Assembly (NCBI GenBank): GCA_965197575.1
Contig: OZ240214.1
Location: 4,774,001-4,838,000 of the forward strand
Direction of reading: 5' to 3'
Length of the DNA: 64,000 nt
From: VXOI01 sp965197575
GTDB taxonomy: Bacteria; Chloroflexota; Dehalococcoidia; Lucifugimonadales; UBA3495
In this document: positions 52,763 to 60,710 of the stretch, piece by piece
Numbering within the stretch: position 1 is the stretch's first letter
Layout: the number at the start of each line of letters is the position of its first letter
The notes under the pieces: model-generated
Database searches by the model: none
Seen by the model: only the letters and a program-made list of their open reading frames with translations
Told to the model about the DNA's origin: nothing
Translations under genes and position numbers: made by a program

Positions 52763-54085
52763 ATGGAAACGGAAGTGGACCTGAACCAGGCGAGCCGGGA
52801 GACGCTGCTGGAGATTATCGCGGAACTGAGGCAGCGGGTCGAAAGCCTGGAGGCCCGTCTGTCCAGCGGCGGCGGGCCGGGGGCCAGGATGCCGGGGCAT
52901 AAGCCTGCCGCCAGGCGCACGAAGCCGTCTGTAAAGGAGAATAAGCCGCGAAAGAAGCGTCAGCACGGCTTTGCCCGGCCGCGTATGGAACCCGCCTGGC
53001 GGGTGACCCACGCCCCGGAATCTTGCCCCGATTGCCATAGCGCTCTCACCGGGGGATGGGCGCAGCGGACCCGGGAGGTCATGGACATTCCGGTAGTCCC
53101 GGCGGAAGTCACGGAGCACGTATGCATAGCCCGGACCTGTCCATTGTGCCGGAAACGGCGGCTGCCCCGGGACCCTCTGCAAGGTCTGGCTGTAGGCCGC
53201 CAGCGCCTGGGGGTCAACCTGTCAAGCCTGATAGTGACCCTGCGGGAAGAGGCCCGGCTGCCCGTAAGGACCATCCAATGGTATCTGCGAACGTTTCATC
53301 AGTTGAAACTGAGCGTTGGGGTCATCGTCCGGGCTGTGCATCAGGTTGCCCGGCAGGCCGGGCCGGAAGTGGGCGGGTCGCTGGAGCGCATTCGTTCCAG
53401 CCCGGTGGTCCACGCCGATGAAACGGGTTGGCGGGAGAACGGGAGAAACGGCTGCGTCTGGACTTTCAGCACGCCCGCGGAGCGGTTCTTCCTGCGCCGG
53501 GGCCGGGGCGGGGAGGTGGTGGACGAGGTCTTGGGCGAGTCCTTCGAAGGGATTCTGGTGAGCGACTTCTACGTGGCCTATCACCACTACCCCGGACTCA
53601 AACAGAGATGTTGGGCCCACCTGCTGCGGGACATTCACGCGCTGAAGGCGTTGTACCCGGAAGACGCTGTACTGGCCCGGTGGGCTCATGGAGTGCAACG
53701 GCTCTACGCCAAGGCCGGGGAGTGGGCGGCGGGGGGACGGCCCTCACCCCGGGGACAGTTGGCGCTGGAGGAGCGGTTGCTGGCGCTGTGCCTGCCTTTC
53801 CTGAAAGACCCGGTGGCAGTGCAAGCCAAGCTCTGCCGGCGGATTGAGCGGCACATCAAGGAGCTGTTCGTCTTCGTGTCGCACCCGGAGGCTCCATCTG
53901 ACAATAATGCCGCCGAACGGAGCCTGCGCCACCTGGTGATCAGCCGCAAAATCAGCGGCGGGACTCGCCCGGAACAGGGCAGCAACAGCAAAATGACTCT
54001 GGCATCCCTCTTCGGAACCTGGCGGGCCAGAGGCCTCAACCCCTTCCTGGAATGCCGCCGGCTGCTCATTTCCCCTCAAGTCTGA
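52763..54085 (+). CDS. tnpC: IS66-family transposase TnpC
   Basis: A 440-residue protein. The N-terminal leucine-zipper-like helix (RETLLEIIAELRQRVESLEA) is followed by zinc finger SCPDCHSALT...TCPLCRKRRL, and the DDE core: SSPVVHADETGWRENGRNG (Asp), FEGILVSDFYVAYHHYPGL (Asp) and APSDNNAAERSLRHLVISRK (Glu). No tnpA/tnpB helpers are present, as in the ISBst12 group. It appears intact. Confidence 0.92.
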   Translation: METEVDLNQASRETLLEIIAELRQRVESLEARLSSGGGPGARMPGHKPAARRTKPSVKENKPRKKRQHGFARPRMEPAWRVTHAPESCPDCHSALTGGWAQRTREVMDIPVVPAEVTEHVCIARTCPLCRKRRLPRDPLQGLAVGRQRLGVNLSSLIVTLREEARLPVRTIQWYLRTFHQLKLSVGVIVRAVHQVARQAGPEVGGSLERIRSSPVVHADETGWRENGRNGCVWTFSTPAERFFLRRGRGGEVVDEVLGESFEGILVSDFYVAYHHYPGLKQRCWAHLLRDIHALKALYPEDAVLARWAHGVQRLYAKAGEWAAGGRPSPRGQLALEERLLALCLPFLKDPVAVQAKLCRRIERHIKELFVFVSHPEAPSDNNAAERSLRHLVISRKISGGTRPEQGSNSKMTLASLFGTWRARGLNPFLECRRLLISPQV

Positions 54086-54093
54086 ACAGTTAC

Positions 54094-54101
54094 CTCGCTA
54101 C
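54094..54101 (+). repeat. Right 8-bp target duplication of IS66 element
   Basis: CTCGCTAC, identical to 51852-51859. Confidence 0.92.
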
Positions 54102-54161
54102 AACGAAGTTGACTGCAAGGTAATGATGGAAATTGTATGTTATCTGCGGGCGAGCCATTAG
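54102..54161 (+). pseudogene. RNase H-like nuclease gene, final 19 codons (part 2)
   Basis: NEVDCKVMMEIVCYLRASH plus TAG, in frame with 51661-51859 after removal of the IS66 element. Confidence 0.5.
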
Positions 54162-54259
54162 ATGGGGGAAGACTTGACCGGATTGGGATCGCGATGCTTC
54201 GGGGGCTGTCGCCGGAGCGTTTGGCCGTTCGCCGGCAGGGTTCTGGGAGCGTAACTGGG

Positions 54260-54640
54260 TCAGGCTGCCAACTGGCCATGCTTCGTGCAGAGGCTGCAAT
54301 GTCCACCCAACCCCTGCCCGTCCACCTGTTGGATGGTCCAGCGGCTGACCTCCAGGCGCTTGGCCAGTTCCCGCTGGCTCACTCCCTTCGACCGCTCCAC
54401 CCGGATGTACTCCCGTTGCTGCTCGGTCAGGCTCGGCCTCCGGCCAGGGAAACGCCCCTCGGTCCGCGCCTTCGCCTGCCCCGCGACCGAGCGCTCCCTG
54501 ATGGAGTTCCGCCACCACTCGCTGAAGGCGAGCACCATCGCGAGCTGGAGCTTGCCGGTGGCCGTGGCCGTGTCGAAGTCTTCCGACAGGGACCGGAACT
54601 CCACTCCCGCCCGGTGCAGGCCCTCGATCACCTACAGCCC
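54260..54640 (-). pseudogene. Serine resolvase, C-terminal two-thirds
   Basis: GVEFRSLSEDFDTATATGKL, QLAMVLAFSEWWRNSIRERS and the helix-turn-helix SQRELAKRLEVSRWTIQQVD belong to a resolvase/invertase-type recombinase. The N-terminal catalytic part with the nucleophilic Ser is absent, replaced by the solitary IS21 end at 54653. Confidence 0.7.
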
Positions 54641-54652
54641 GCAGGTTAGCCC

Positions 54653-54690
54653 TGTAAGCGGCGGCGCTAAAGTGGACCGTGTGGGCGGAA
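54653..54690. repeat. Solitary IS21-type left end
   Basis: TGTAAGCGGCGGCGCTAAAG, TGGACCGTGTGGG closely matches the left end of IS21 copy A at 23422 (TAAAGTGGACCGTGCGGG). A matching right end (GCGCCATTGACA) lies at 55954-55965, so an IS21 element once occupied this place and its interior was replaced. Confidence 0.55.
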
Positions 54691-54866
54691 GGTCGGTGAC
54701 ATTTGGCGGTTGAATCCTGCCAGCCTGCCCCGGCGGTGACACCTGAGCAGGGCGGTCTTCCGACCAGCTTCTGGTCAGCTCCGGAGCGGTCCGTGTGGAT
54801 GAGTCGCCCTGGCTGGGTGGTTCACAAACGCGCGTTTGTGACACTGGGCCACAATTCATTCCCTTC

Positions 54867-55910
54867 AACGCTTGGTGTGGAATAGGTGATGTTACCAAGC
54901 AAGCAAGTCAGCAAAAGCCAGTGATGAGCGACCCAGTTGCCGGTTCAACCAGATACAGAAATTGTGCAACGCGGCTTTGGCCGCCACCCTGGTTTGAAAG
55001 CCTTCCAGTTGGTGCGGGCGTTCCCAGTCCAACCTGAAGGCATGGTGGAGCTTGTCGAAGACAGTCTCCACCATCTGGCGTACCCCAGCCAGCCATCGGC
55101 GTAATTCTTTGGGCCAAGGATTCCTACTGTTGCGCCTGGGCGGACAGATTACCCGGGCTCCATAGCAGTCTCGCCACCGCTGTGCCGCCGCCTGGCCCTC
55201 AAAGCCTTTGTCCACTACATACCAGCCCCGGGCTGGCTCCCCCAAAGTGGGCAACCTGGGATGGGGAGTATGCCGGAAGGCGAAGAAGTCTTCGGCCAGG
55301 GTCTGGTCTTTGACGCTGGCTGGGGCAAAGCTGAAGCCGGTGATGACGCCCTCGGGATTGACCGAAAGCAGCAGGTGGAAGCCTTCATACCAGCCCAGAC
55401 GGTTGCTCCAGCCAATGTCAGCCTGCCCGGCCAGCCAACCGGCGCCCCGGCGTTTGGCCGACCTGGTGGGAACACCGGAACTGTCCAAGGCTTCGTAGAG
55501 ACCGCGCTGTCCTTGCAGCAAGTCCACCAGGTGACGGGAGAAAGCCACCTGGGTTCCGTAGTGGCGCCGGGTCAGCCGGTTGAACTGGCTCCGGCGGGGG
55601 AGCGCCGGGAAAGCTGACCGAAGTCGGCAGACGGCATGACGATAGAAGTCCCTTTCACTACGGAAGCGTGCCCACTGACTGAAGATGACCAGGGTAACTA
55701 CCTCGCTCCTGGTCAGAGAAGCCCTGGGGCCGGGGGTACACTCGGGCTGGGATTGGCATTTGCAAAAATCATCTGCCATGACATAGAGTGTCGTGAGGAA
55801 GGTGTCCGTATTCACCATAGCTTGGCCTCTTTCTTGACTGGTTAGAAGCTAACTATCGTCTATGGATGCCTTCCTTTTCAAATACCAGCTTACAATTCAC
55901 ACCAAGCGTT
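54867..55910 (-). mobile_element. IS982-family element
   Basis: Inverted repeats AACGCTTGGTGTG at 54867 and CACACCAAGCGTT ending at 55910 enclose one transposase. It lies between the two solitary IS21 ends. No duplication was seen. Confidence 0.65.
54892..55818 (-). CDS. IS982-family transposase
   Basis: A 308-residue DDE transposase starting MVNTDTFLTTLYVMADDFCK, the IS982 hallmark. LTRSEVVTLVIFSQWARFRS, YEALDSSGVPTRSAKRRGAG (first Asp), RGWYVVDKGFEGQAAAQRW (second Asp) and VRQMVETVFDKLHHAFRLDW (Glu) follow. It appears intact. Confidence 0.85.
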   Translation of the reverse strand: MVNTDTFLTTLYVMADDFCKCQSQPECTPGPRASLTRSEVVTLVIFSQWARFRSERDFYRHAVCRLRSAFPALPRRSQFNRLTRRHYGTQVAFSRHLVDLLQGQRGLYEALDSSGVPTRSAKRRGAGWLAGQADIGWSNRLGWYEGFHLLLSVNPEGVITGFSFAPASVKDQTLAEDFFAFRHTPHPRLPTLGEPARGWYVVDKGFEGQAAAQRWRDCYGARVICPPRRNSRNPWPKELRRWLAGVRQMVETVFDKLHHAFRLDWERPHQLEGFQTRVAAKAALHNFCIWLNRQLGRSSLAFADLLAW

Positions 55911-55967
55911 TCAGTGTTGACGTTATACGATTCGGTCACCTTCTAATTGTTCAGCGCCATTGACACG

Positions 55968-56084
55968 ATGCTGCGCCACGGACAGCAATACGCCGACGCC
56001 GGGGCGGACTACTACGAGGCTCAGTATCGTCAACGAGCATTACGCACGGCCCAGCGCCGTGCCGCTCAATTGGGTTACAGTCTA
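55968..56084 (+). pseudogene. Transposase C-terminal fragment, interrupted by IS630
   Basis: MLRHGQQYADAGADYYEAQY and RTAQRRAAQLGYSL resemble the last part of several transposase families (LGADYY...LGY-V tail). The N-terminus is missing. Joining across the IS630 element at the TA target gives LGYSLA and a stop, a natural end. Confidence 0.45.
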
Positions 56085-57316
56085 GTAGACCAACAGCTTT
56101 GAAATGAGGCATGAAGGATGTATTCTCCCAAGCATAGGGATTAGTGGATTGGAGCAAGGGAGAATCGTCATGCCGGCCAAGAAATACCGTATCCAGCTGA
56201 CAACCGAAGAGCAACAGGAACTGAAGGCGTTGGTTTCCCGCGGGCGTGCGGCGGCGTATAAGCAGACCCATGCCCGCATCTTGCTGCTGAGCAATGAGGC
56301 GCAAGCAGACGGGTCCCTGAAGGACGAAGAGATTGCCAGAGTTCTCAAGATTAGCAGCGCGACGGTTGAAAGGGTGCGCCGTTGTTGTGTGGAGGAAGGG
56401 ATTGAGGCGGCGCTGAACCGTAAGCGGCAACTGCGCCGCCGTCAGAAGAAACTGGATGGCGCCGGGGAAGCCCACTTGATTGCGTTGGCCTGTGCGGAAC
56501 CGCCGGAAGGCCGCGTGCGTTGGACGCTGAAGTTGTTGGCGGACCAGCTGGTCGAATGCGAGATAGTGGAGAGCATCAGCGGCGAGACGGTGCGCCAGGC
56601 GCTTAAAAAAACGAACTCAAGCCCTGGCTGAAAGAGTGCTGGTGCATCCCGCCTGAAAGCAACGCGGACTTTGTGTGCGCGATGGAAGATGTACTGGAAG
56701 TCTACCAGCGCTCCTACGGGGACAACGAAGTGCTGGTGTGCCTGGATGAGACCAGCAAACAGCAAGTGAAGGAGACCCGGGTGGGGCGGCCGGCCGGGCC
56801 GGGCGCGGCGGCGGTGTACGATTACGAATACGAGCGCAATGGCGTGAGCAACCTGTTCATGTTGTTTGCGCCCTTGGCAGGATGGCGGCGGGTCGAAGTG
56901 ACGGACCGCCGTACGAAAGTGGATTGGGCGCGGCAGATCAAGAAGCTGGTGGATGAGGACTATGCTGGCAAGGACCGGATTGTGCTGGTGATGGACAACC
57001 TGAACACCCACCATCCGGCCTCGTTGTACGAGGCGTTTGAGCCTGCCGAGGCGCGGCGCATCGCCGAACGGCTGGAGGTCCACTACACGCCGAAACATGG
57101 GAGTTGGCTGAACATGGCCGAGATTGAGATCGGGGTGCTGGCCCGGCAATGTCTGGACCGGCGTATGGCCAGCCAAAGTATCCTGCGCCGCGAGGTCAAC
57201 GCTTGGCAAGGCCGACGCAACCGGGACACGATACAAGTGAACTGGCGCTTCACCACCGAGGATGCGCGCATCAAACTGAAGTCTCTATATCCAGCAATTC
57301 AAGGTTGTTGAACTAC
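56085..57316 (+). mobile_element. IS630-family element between TA target sites
   Basis: The ends CTAGTAGACCAACAGCTTTGAA (56082) and, reversed, CTAGTAGTTCAACAACCTTGAA are inverted repeats that include the TA dinucleotide (56083-56084 and 57317-57318). IS630/Tc1 elements duplicate TA. Confidence 0.8.
56170..57311 (+). CDS. IS630-family transposase, two frames joined at a slippery A7
   Basis: Frame 1 (56170-56631) begins MPAKKYRIQLTTEEQQELKA and has the helix-turn-helix DEEIARVLKISSATVERVRR. Frame 2 supplies EVLVCLDETSKQQVKETRV (first Asp), IVLVMDNLNTHHPASLYEAF (second Asp) and THYTPKHGSWLNMAEIEIGV-type Glu block. The switch occurs in CTTAAAAAAACGAAC, where a -1 slip yields KKNELKPWLKECW. Programmed frameshifting at A-runs is known for this family, so the element may be active. 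Confidence 0.82.
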
Positions 57317-57368
57317 TAGCTTGACGCCATCATTGACGCCGCCTCTCTGTCTGTCTTAACATAGAGAC

Positions 57369-57477
57369 ACAAAAGAAGCACCACCCCCGTCGATAGATGG
57401 GCGAGCGAATTATAGCCAATTTAAGGTGCTGAGCTATAGATTCGCTTGTCTTTCGACGGGGGTGGTGCTTCTTTTGT
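57369..57477. repeat. 109-bp long palindrome next to a tRNA-like gene
   Basis: ACAAAAGAAGCACCACCCCC... pairs with ...GGGGGTGGTGCTTCTTTTGT through about 25 perfect bases, and an inner GCGAATTATAGC pairs with GCTATAGATTCGC. It could be a miniature element, a bidirectional terminator, or a recombination site. It ends six bases before the tRNA-like gene. Confidence 0.65.
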
Positions 57478-57482
57478 ATTCT

Positions 57483-57576
57483 GCGGGGATGTGCCTGAGC
57501 GGACCAAAGGACTCGATTTTCAACCGAGCGGGGTGCCACTAACACCCCCGTGGGTTCGAATCCCACCATCCCCGCC
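57483..57576 (+). tRNA. Class II tRNA-like gene, Ser-type body with apparent TTC anticodon
   Basis: The acceptor strands GCGGGGAT and ATCCCCGC pair over 8 bp. The T-arm is GTGGG-TTCGAAT-CCCAC, and the long variable arm CGGGGTG...CACCCCCG is that of class II tRNAs (Ser, Leu, Sec). The anticodon stem CTCGA/CCGAG has one A-C mismatch, and the seven-base loop TTTTCAA gives TTC. One unpaired C lies between the T-stem and the acceptor, and no CCA is encoded. The identity is therefore unclear: it could be a decayed Ser tRNA, or one with altered decoding. Confidence 0.55.
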
Positions 57577-57744
57577 ATTACGACCAGGAGAGCGTACCCC
57601 GTGGCCGTGCCGTAATTAGAAACCAGGCTTGGTTAGGCTGTCAATATATGGAAGATTCCATTATCTTCCTACGATTCCCACGGCCATTGTACGCTTTCTG
57701 TATACCGAATCCACATACCTCAATGCGAAGGAAAGGAGAGCGTC

Positions 57745-58749
57745 ATGGCCGAGTTCCAACAGACCATCACGGTGGATTGCCCACACTGCGAGTCCGCAAA
57801 GGTTATCAAGAAAGGAACCCGCAACGGCTACCAGCGATACGAGTGCAAGGACTGCCGGAGAAAGTTCAACACCACCGGCAACGCCTTCGGGAAGTGGTTC
57901 GAAGCTGAGCATATTGGCGCAGCAGTGGATATGTACTATTCGGGGATGTCCTACAAGCAAATAGCCGAACTGATTGGGAGGAACTACAACCTCCCGGAGC
58001 CGGCAAAGTCGACCATTGAGGATTGGGTACACGAATACTCGGATATGGCCGGGATCATCGTGTCCGGTCACGTTCCTGAGACATCCGACCATTGGGTAGC
58101 AGACGAGATGCAACTCAAAGTTGGTGGTGAGCGGATGTGGAATTGGAACGTGATGGACTTCGACACCCGTTACATTCTCGCCTCGCATCTTTCTCCATAC
58201 CGGGGTGAGAGGGACGCTATTAAGGTGTTAGAGAAGGCACTGAAGAACAATGGTGGTGTAATGCCCAAAACGGTAACTACCGACGGTCTCGGTTCTTATG
58301 GGATGGCAATAGCCTTGACCTTGCCACCACCGTACACGAGGCACATCGTCTCCGAGGGTATCTACGAGGAAGTCAACAACAACCGCTCGGAGCGACTGCA
58401 AGGCACCTTTCGTGATCGAACCAAGACAATGCGCGGGTTGCAGGGACAACGGAGCGGACAGAGGTACCTGGACGGGTTCGTGATTGATTACAACCTATTC
58501 CGCGACCACGAGGCGCACGATGGTGAAACGCCAGCTAATGCGGCGAAGGTCGATCCGAAGCTCGACGAATGGACTGACCTCGTACACGCGGTGAGCGAGT
58601 TCAGGGCGGCATCGAACGCAGCCGAACGGAGGGTGAAGGCACAGAAGAAGGCCGAGAAGAGAGGGGTCAGCAGTGACGGAGTAATGACCTTCCAGAGCCA
58701 GAGGCAACCGAAGAACGGTGGGCGTGGGAAGAAGGGGATGAGACTCTGA
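57745..58749 (+). CDS. IS1/IS6-like DDE transposase with N-terminal zinc ribbon
   Basis: A 334-residue protein. DCPHCESAKVIKKGTRNGYQ, YECKDCRRKFNTTGNAFGKW is a zinc ribbon followed by a helix-turn-helix (YYSGMSYKQIAELIGRNYNL). The catalytic core has DHWVADEMQLKVGGERMWNW (Asp), PKTVTTDGLGSYGMAIALTL (Asp) and NNNRSERLQGTFRDRTKTM (Glu), an IS6-type DDE. GGAAAGGAGAG lies before the ATG. No inverted repeats were found, so its borders are unknown. Confidence 0.82.
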   Translation: MAEFQQTITVDCPHCESAKVIKKGTRNGYQRYECKDCRRKFNTTGNAFGKWFEAEHIGAAVDMYYSGMSYKQIAELIGRNYNLPEPAKSTIEDWVHEYSDMAGIIVSGHVPETSDHWVADEMQLKVGGERMWNWNVMDFDTRYILASHLSPYRGERDAIKVLEKALKNNGGVMPKTVTTDGLGSYGMAIALTLPPPYTRHIVSEGIYEEVNNNRSERLQGTFRDRTKTMRGLQGQRSGQRYLDGFVIDYNLFRDHEAHDGETPANAAKVDPKLDEWTDLVHAVSEFRAASNAAERRVKAQKKAEKRGVSSDGVMTFQSQRQPKNGGRGKKGMRL

Positions 58750-58887
58750 TATAGAACCGCCAGGACGACAGGGGATAGAGGCAGCACGGGAGCCGGTGAG
58801 GGCGAGAGGCGGGGGCTTGCGCGTGTGCGCCCACGTATTTTTTAATTTCTTATTAGTGGTCTACCCTACCAGAGGAGAGACGCCAAC

Positions 58888-59094
58888 ATGAATTTTGAGG
58901 GCCCGCCACCCATGTGGCTAATGACCTTAACCCTGATTGTCGGCCAGTCGCTTATAGTATGTTATGCCTTCTCTTTCAGAACCATGTGGGAACGATATAA
59001 TATGCGAGATAGGCTTCGAGACCGATGGACGGTAATACTAAGGCGAGTTTGGCGTAACAAGGCCACTCACGACCACACCAGCAACAAACCCTAA
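58888..59094 (+). CDS. Small membrane protein
   Basis: 68 residues with one hydrophobic segment (MWLMTLTLIVGQSLIVCYAF) and a basic C-terminus. AGGAGAG is well placed before the ATG. It overlaps a hydrophobic minus-strand frame (58976-59209), and only one of the two is likely to be real. Confidence 0.4.
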   Translation: MNFEGPPPMWLMTLTLIVGQSLIVCYAFSFRTMWERYNMRDRLRDRWTVILRRVWRNKATHDHTSNKP

Positions 59095-59209
59095 TAGCTC
59101 CTACGCACAACATTCCCACGATCACTAACAACAGCACATTGAATGCAAACCCTATAAACAGGACAAGAATTACCAACCCCAACCCAAACGTAATGATTAC
59201 TATTTGCAT
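58976..59209 (-). CDS. Possible small membrane protein on the opposite strand
   Basis: 77 residues, MQIVIITFGLGLVILVLFIG followed by a second hydrophobic stretch, with a weak ribosome binding site. It competes with 58888-59094. Confidence 0.25.
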   Translation of the reverse strand: MQIVIITFGLGLVILVLFIGFAFNVLLLVIVGMLCVGAIRVCCWCGREWPCYAKLALVLPSIGLEAYLAYYIVPTWF

Positions 59210-59472
59210 CTGATGTTATCTCAGCAACTCAAGGATTGCGACTAGGTCGGTGGCTCCTATAAGACTCCCGGCCAGAGAATCGTAACGCTCCGATAGCAAG
59301 CCCGCCCAACACATCCACAGGCGGCTCAGTGTATCAGAGGAACCATAAGGGCAGAGCGGCATCGTTTTGTCTGCGTCCACACCATCACGGATTCGCCTCA
59401 CACCAACCGGAACCCGCTACGAATCACCGACCTTCCTCCGCCGAATTGTGTACATAGAGAGCGTCCGCTACT
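59095..59472. other. No supported gene
   Basis: Short frames on the minus strand lack ribosome binding sites and recognisable motifs. Confidence 0.3.
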
Positions 59473-59502
59473 TGACAACACGCCCCTCTCGATGCTAGCA
59501 TT
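59473..59502 (+). promoter_or_regulatory. Candidate promoter of structured leader
   Basis: TTGACA, an 18-base spacer, then TAGCAT, just upstream of the hairpin region. Confidence 0.4.
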
Positions 59503-59509
59503 TGGGCTG

Positions 59510-59661
59510 CGATAGTCATGGTCGACACCCCCTTTCAGATGAACACGCGAGCCACGTTGATGGCTCACAGCAGGGAGGGCGCTCCTCTTCATGCCCCCTT
59601 GCTGGTTCATCTGGGTGTTGGTGACTATCGCAAGTGACCTAACCTGCTAGCAAGGGGGCAC
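59510..59661 (+). ncRNA. Candidate structured leader RNA
   Basis: GCGATAGTCA...AGATGAAC (59510-59545) pairs with GTTCATCT...TGACTATCGC (59604-59631). A second pair, GCCCCCTTGCT (about 59592) and AGCAAGGGGGC (about 59650), overlaps the ribosome binding site AAGGGGG of the 41-residue gene. The two long stems are interlocked and cannot both form fully, which is the layout of a translational switch. Confidence 0.45.
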
Positions 59662-59666
59662 CCGCG

Positions 59667-59792
59667 ATGGTTGACATCCGCCTCTGTATCAACAACACCG
59701 TTCCCGGTCTCACTCTCTCCGGCATCGTCTCCCTCATCCTTCTCGTCCTGCTGTTCTTGCCCGTGCATGAGAACACAGCGTTGACGGCATAG
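59667..59792 (+). CDS. 41-residue membrane peptide
   Basis: MVDIRLCINNTVPGLTLSGI then a strongly hydrophobic stretch (VSLILLVLLFLPV) and a short tail. The ribosome binding site AAGGGGG lies inside a hairpin. A second promoter-like TTGACATC follows the start. It is 15 bases upstream of the next gene, so the two probably form an operon. Size and topology resemble type I toxin or small holin-like peptides, but this is only inference. Confidence 0.45.
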   Translation: MVDIRLCINNTVPGLTLSGIVSLILLVLLFLPVHENTALTA

Positions 59793-59807
59793 ACGTGGAG
59801 GTGAGTG

Positions 59808-60647
59808 ATGAGAAACCAATGGGTAGGCGAATCCGCGGACTTCGGCAAGTACGCTCTTCTCAATGCGCTCTGCCAACCAGAGCCGAGAGACGAGGACGAA
59901 TATTCGGCGTTGTGCTTGGGCGTGGTCTGGTACTGGCGACCAGATGTCCCAGATGTCCCACCGAGAGAGGATGACGGCAGAGAACCGCCCGCGACTTTCA
60001 ATTACCTAAAGTCAGAACATCAGGAACACTTCCGGCCGTGCGATCCCGACCTCTACGACAAGCTCAAGAGGATTGTGGAATCCAAGCACCCACAGACAGC
60101 CGACGTAGAGGCTGGCGGGATACTTCCCAAAGACACCGCCTACTATCGTAAGTCCGTACCAGACGGGACGGGTAAGCAGGCCGAGAAGGAAGAAGCGCGA
60201 GAAGAGTGGGCGCGTGGTGCATTGAAGAAGGTCGCCGGATGCGGCCTCGTGTTCGTTGACACCGACACCGGCATCTGCATTCCATCAAATCCGTTCAGCC
60301 CCAAACACACCCGCATTGAAGAATTAAAACAATTCGCGGAGCGAGGACAGGAGCGGGAACGGAGCTTGGTTGTCTACCAGCACCAGTCCCGTGGGACCTA
60401 CGGGAATATAGTCAGCCGAGCCTACGAGGAACAAGACCAGATAAAAGGGAACATAGGCCCCTCGTTCGCAATGGTCTGCTGTGGTGGTGGTTCGCCTCCC
60501 ACAACCTTCCACATAGTTCCAGCCGATGGACAACGGGAATGCCTGCTATCTCGCGCCAGGTTCATGCTCCGGGGCAAGTGGGCGCAACATTTCATCATGG
60601 TTGGAGAGCAACGATTCCTAGAATGGACGACAGGGAGAACCGGCTAA
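59808..60647 (+). CDS. Unknown 279-residue protein
   Basis: Starts MRNQWVGESADFGKYALLNA with GGAGGTG upstream. The N-terminal WVGxxxDFGKYxLLxAL pattern and LGVVWYWRPD recur in unannotated bacterial proteins. CGLVFVDTDTGICIPSNPF suggests an acidic site (VDTDTG), followed by a helical region with SLVVYQHQSR and a C-terminal HFIMVGEQRFLEWTTGR. No known catalytic family was recognised. It is encoded with the small membrane peptide and next to a lipoprotein. Confidence 0.55.
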   Translation: MRNQWVGESADFGKYALLNALCQPEPRDEDEYSALCLGVVWYWRPDVPDVPPREDDGREPPATFNYLKSEHQEHFRPCDPDLYDKLKRIVESKHPQTADVEAGGILPKDTAYYRKSVPDGTGKQAEKEEAREEWARGALKKVAGCGLVFVDTDTGICIPSNPFSPKHTRIEELKQFAERGQERERSLVVYQHQSRGTYGNIVSRAYEEQDQIKGNIGPSFAMVCCGGGSPPTTFHIVPADGQRECLLSRARFMLRGKWAQHFIMVGEQRFLEWTTGRTG

Positions 60648-60710
60648 GCTCCCACCGCAACGTAAGGCTACGGAACACGTCCAACAAATCCTTGCGGTGG
60701 GGTACTCTCT

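Larger units (their letters stand above)
51860..54093 (+). mobile_element. IS66-family element (TnpC only), with cassette 3 in its leader
   Basis: The inverted repeats are GTAAGTGTTCAGACTCGATG at the left and, reversed, GTAACTGTTCAGACTTGAGG at the right. Perfect 8-bp duplications flank it, the IS66 length. It contains only the tnpC-type transposase (ISBst12-like subgroup) and a nested hairpin cassette at 51927-52726. Confidence 0.9.

Noticed and set aside
59216..59610. Two short overlapping minus-strand frames
   Set aside because: No ribosome binding sites, no motifs, and one is antisense to the structured leader.
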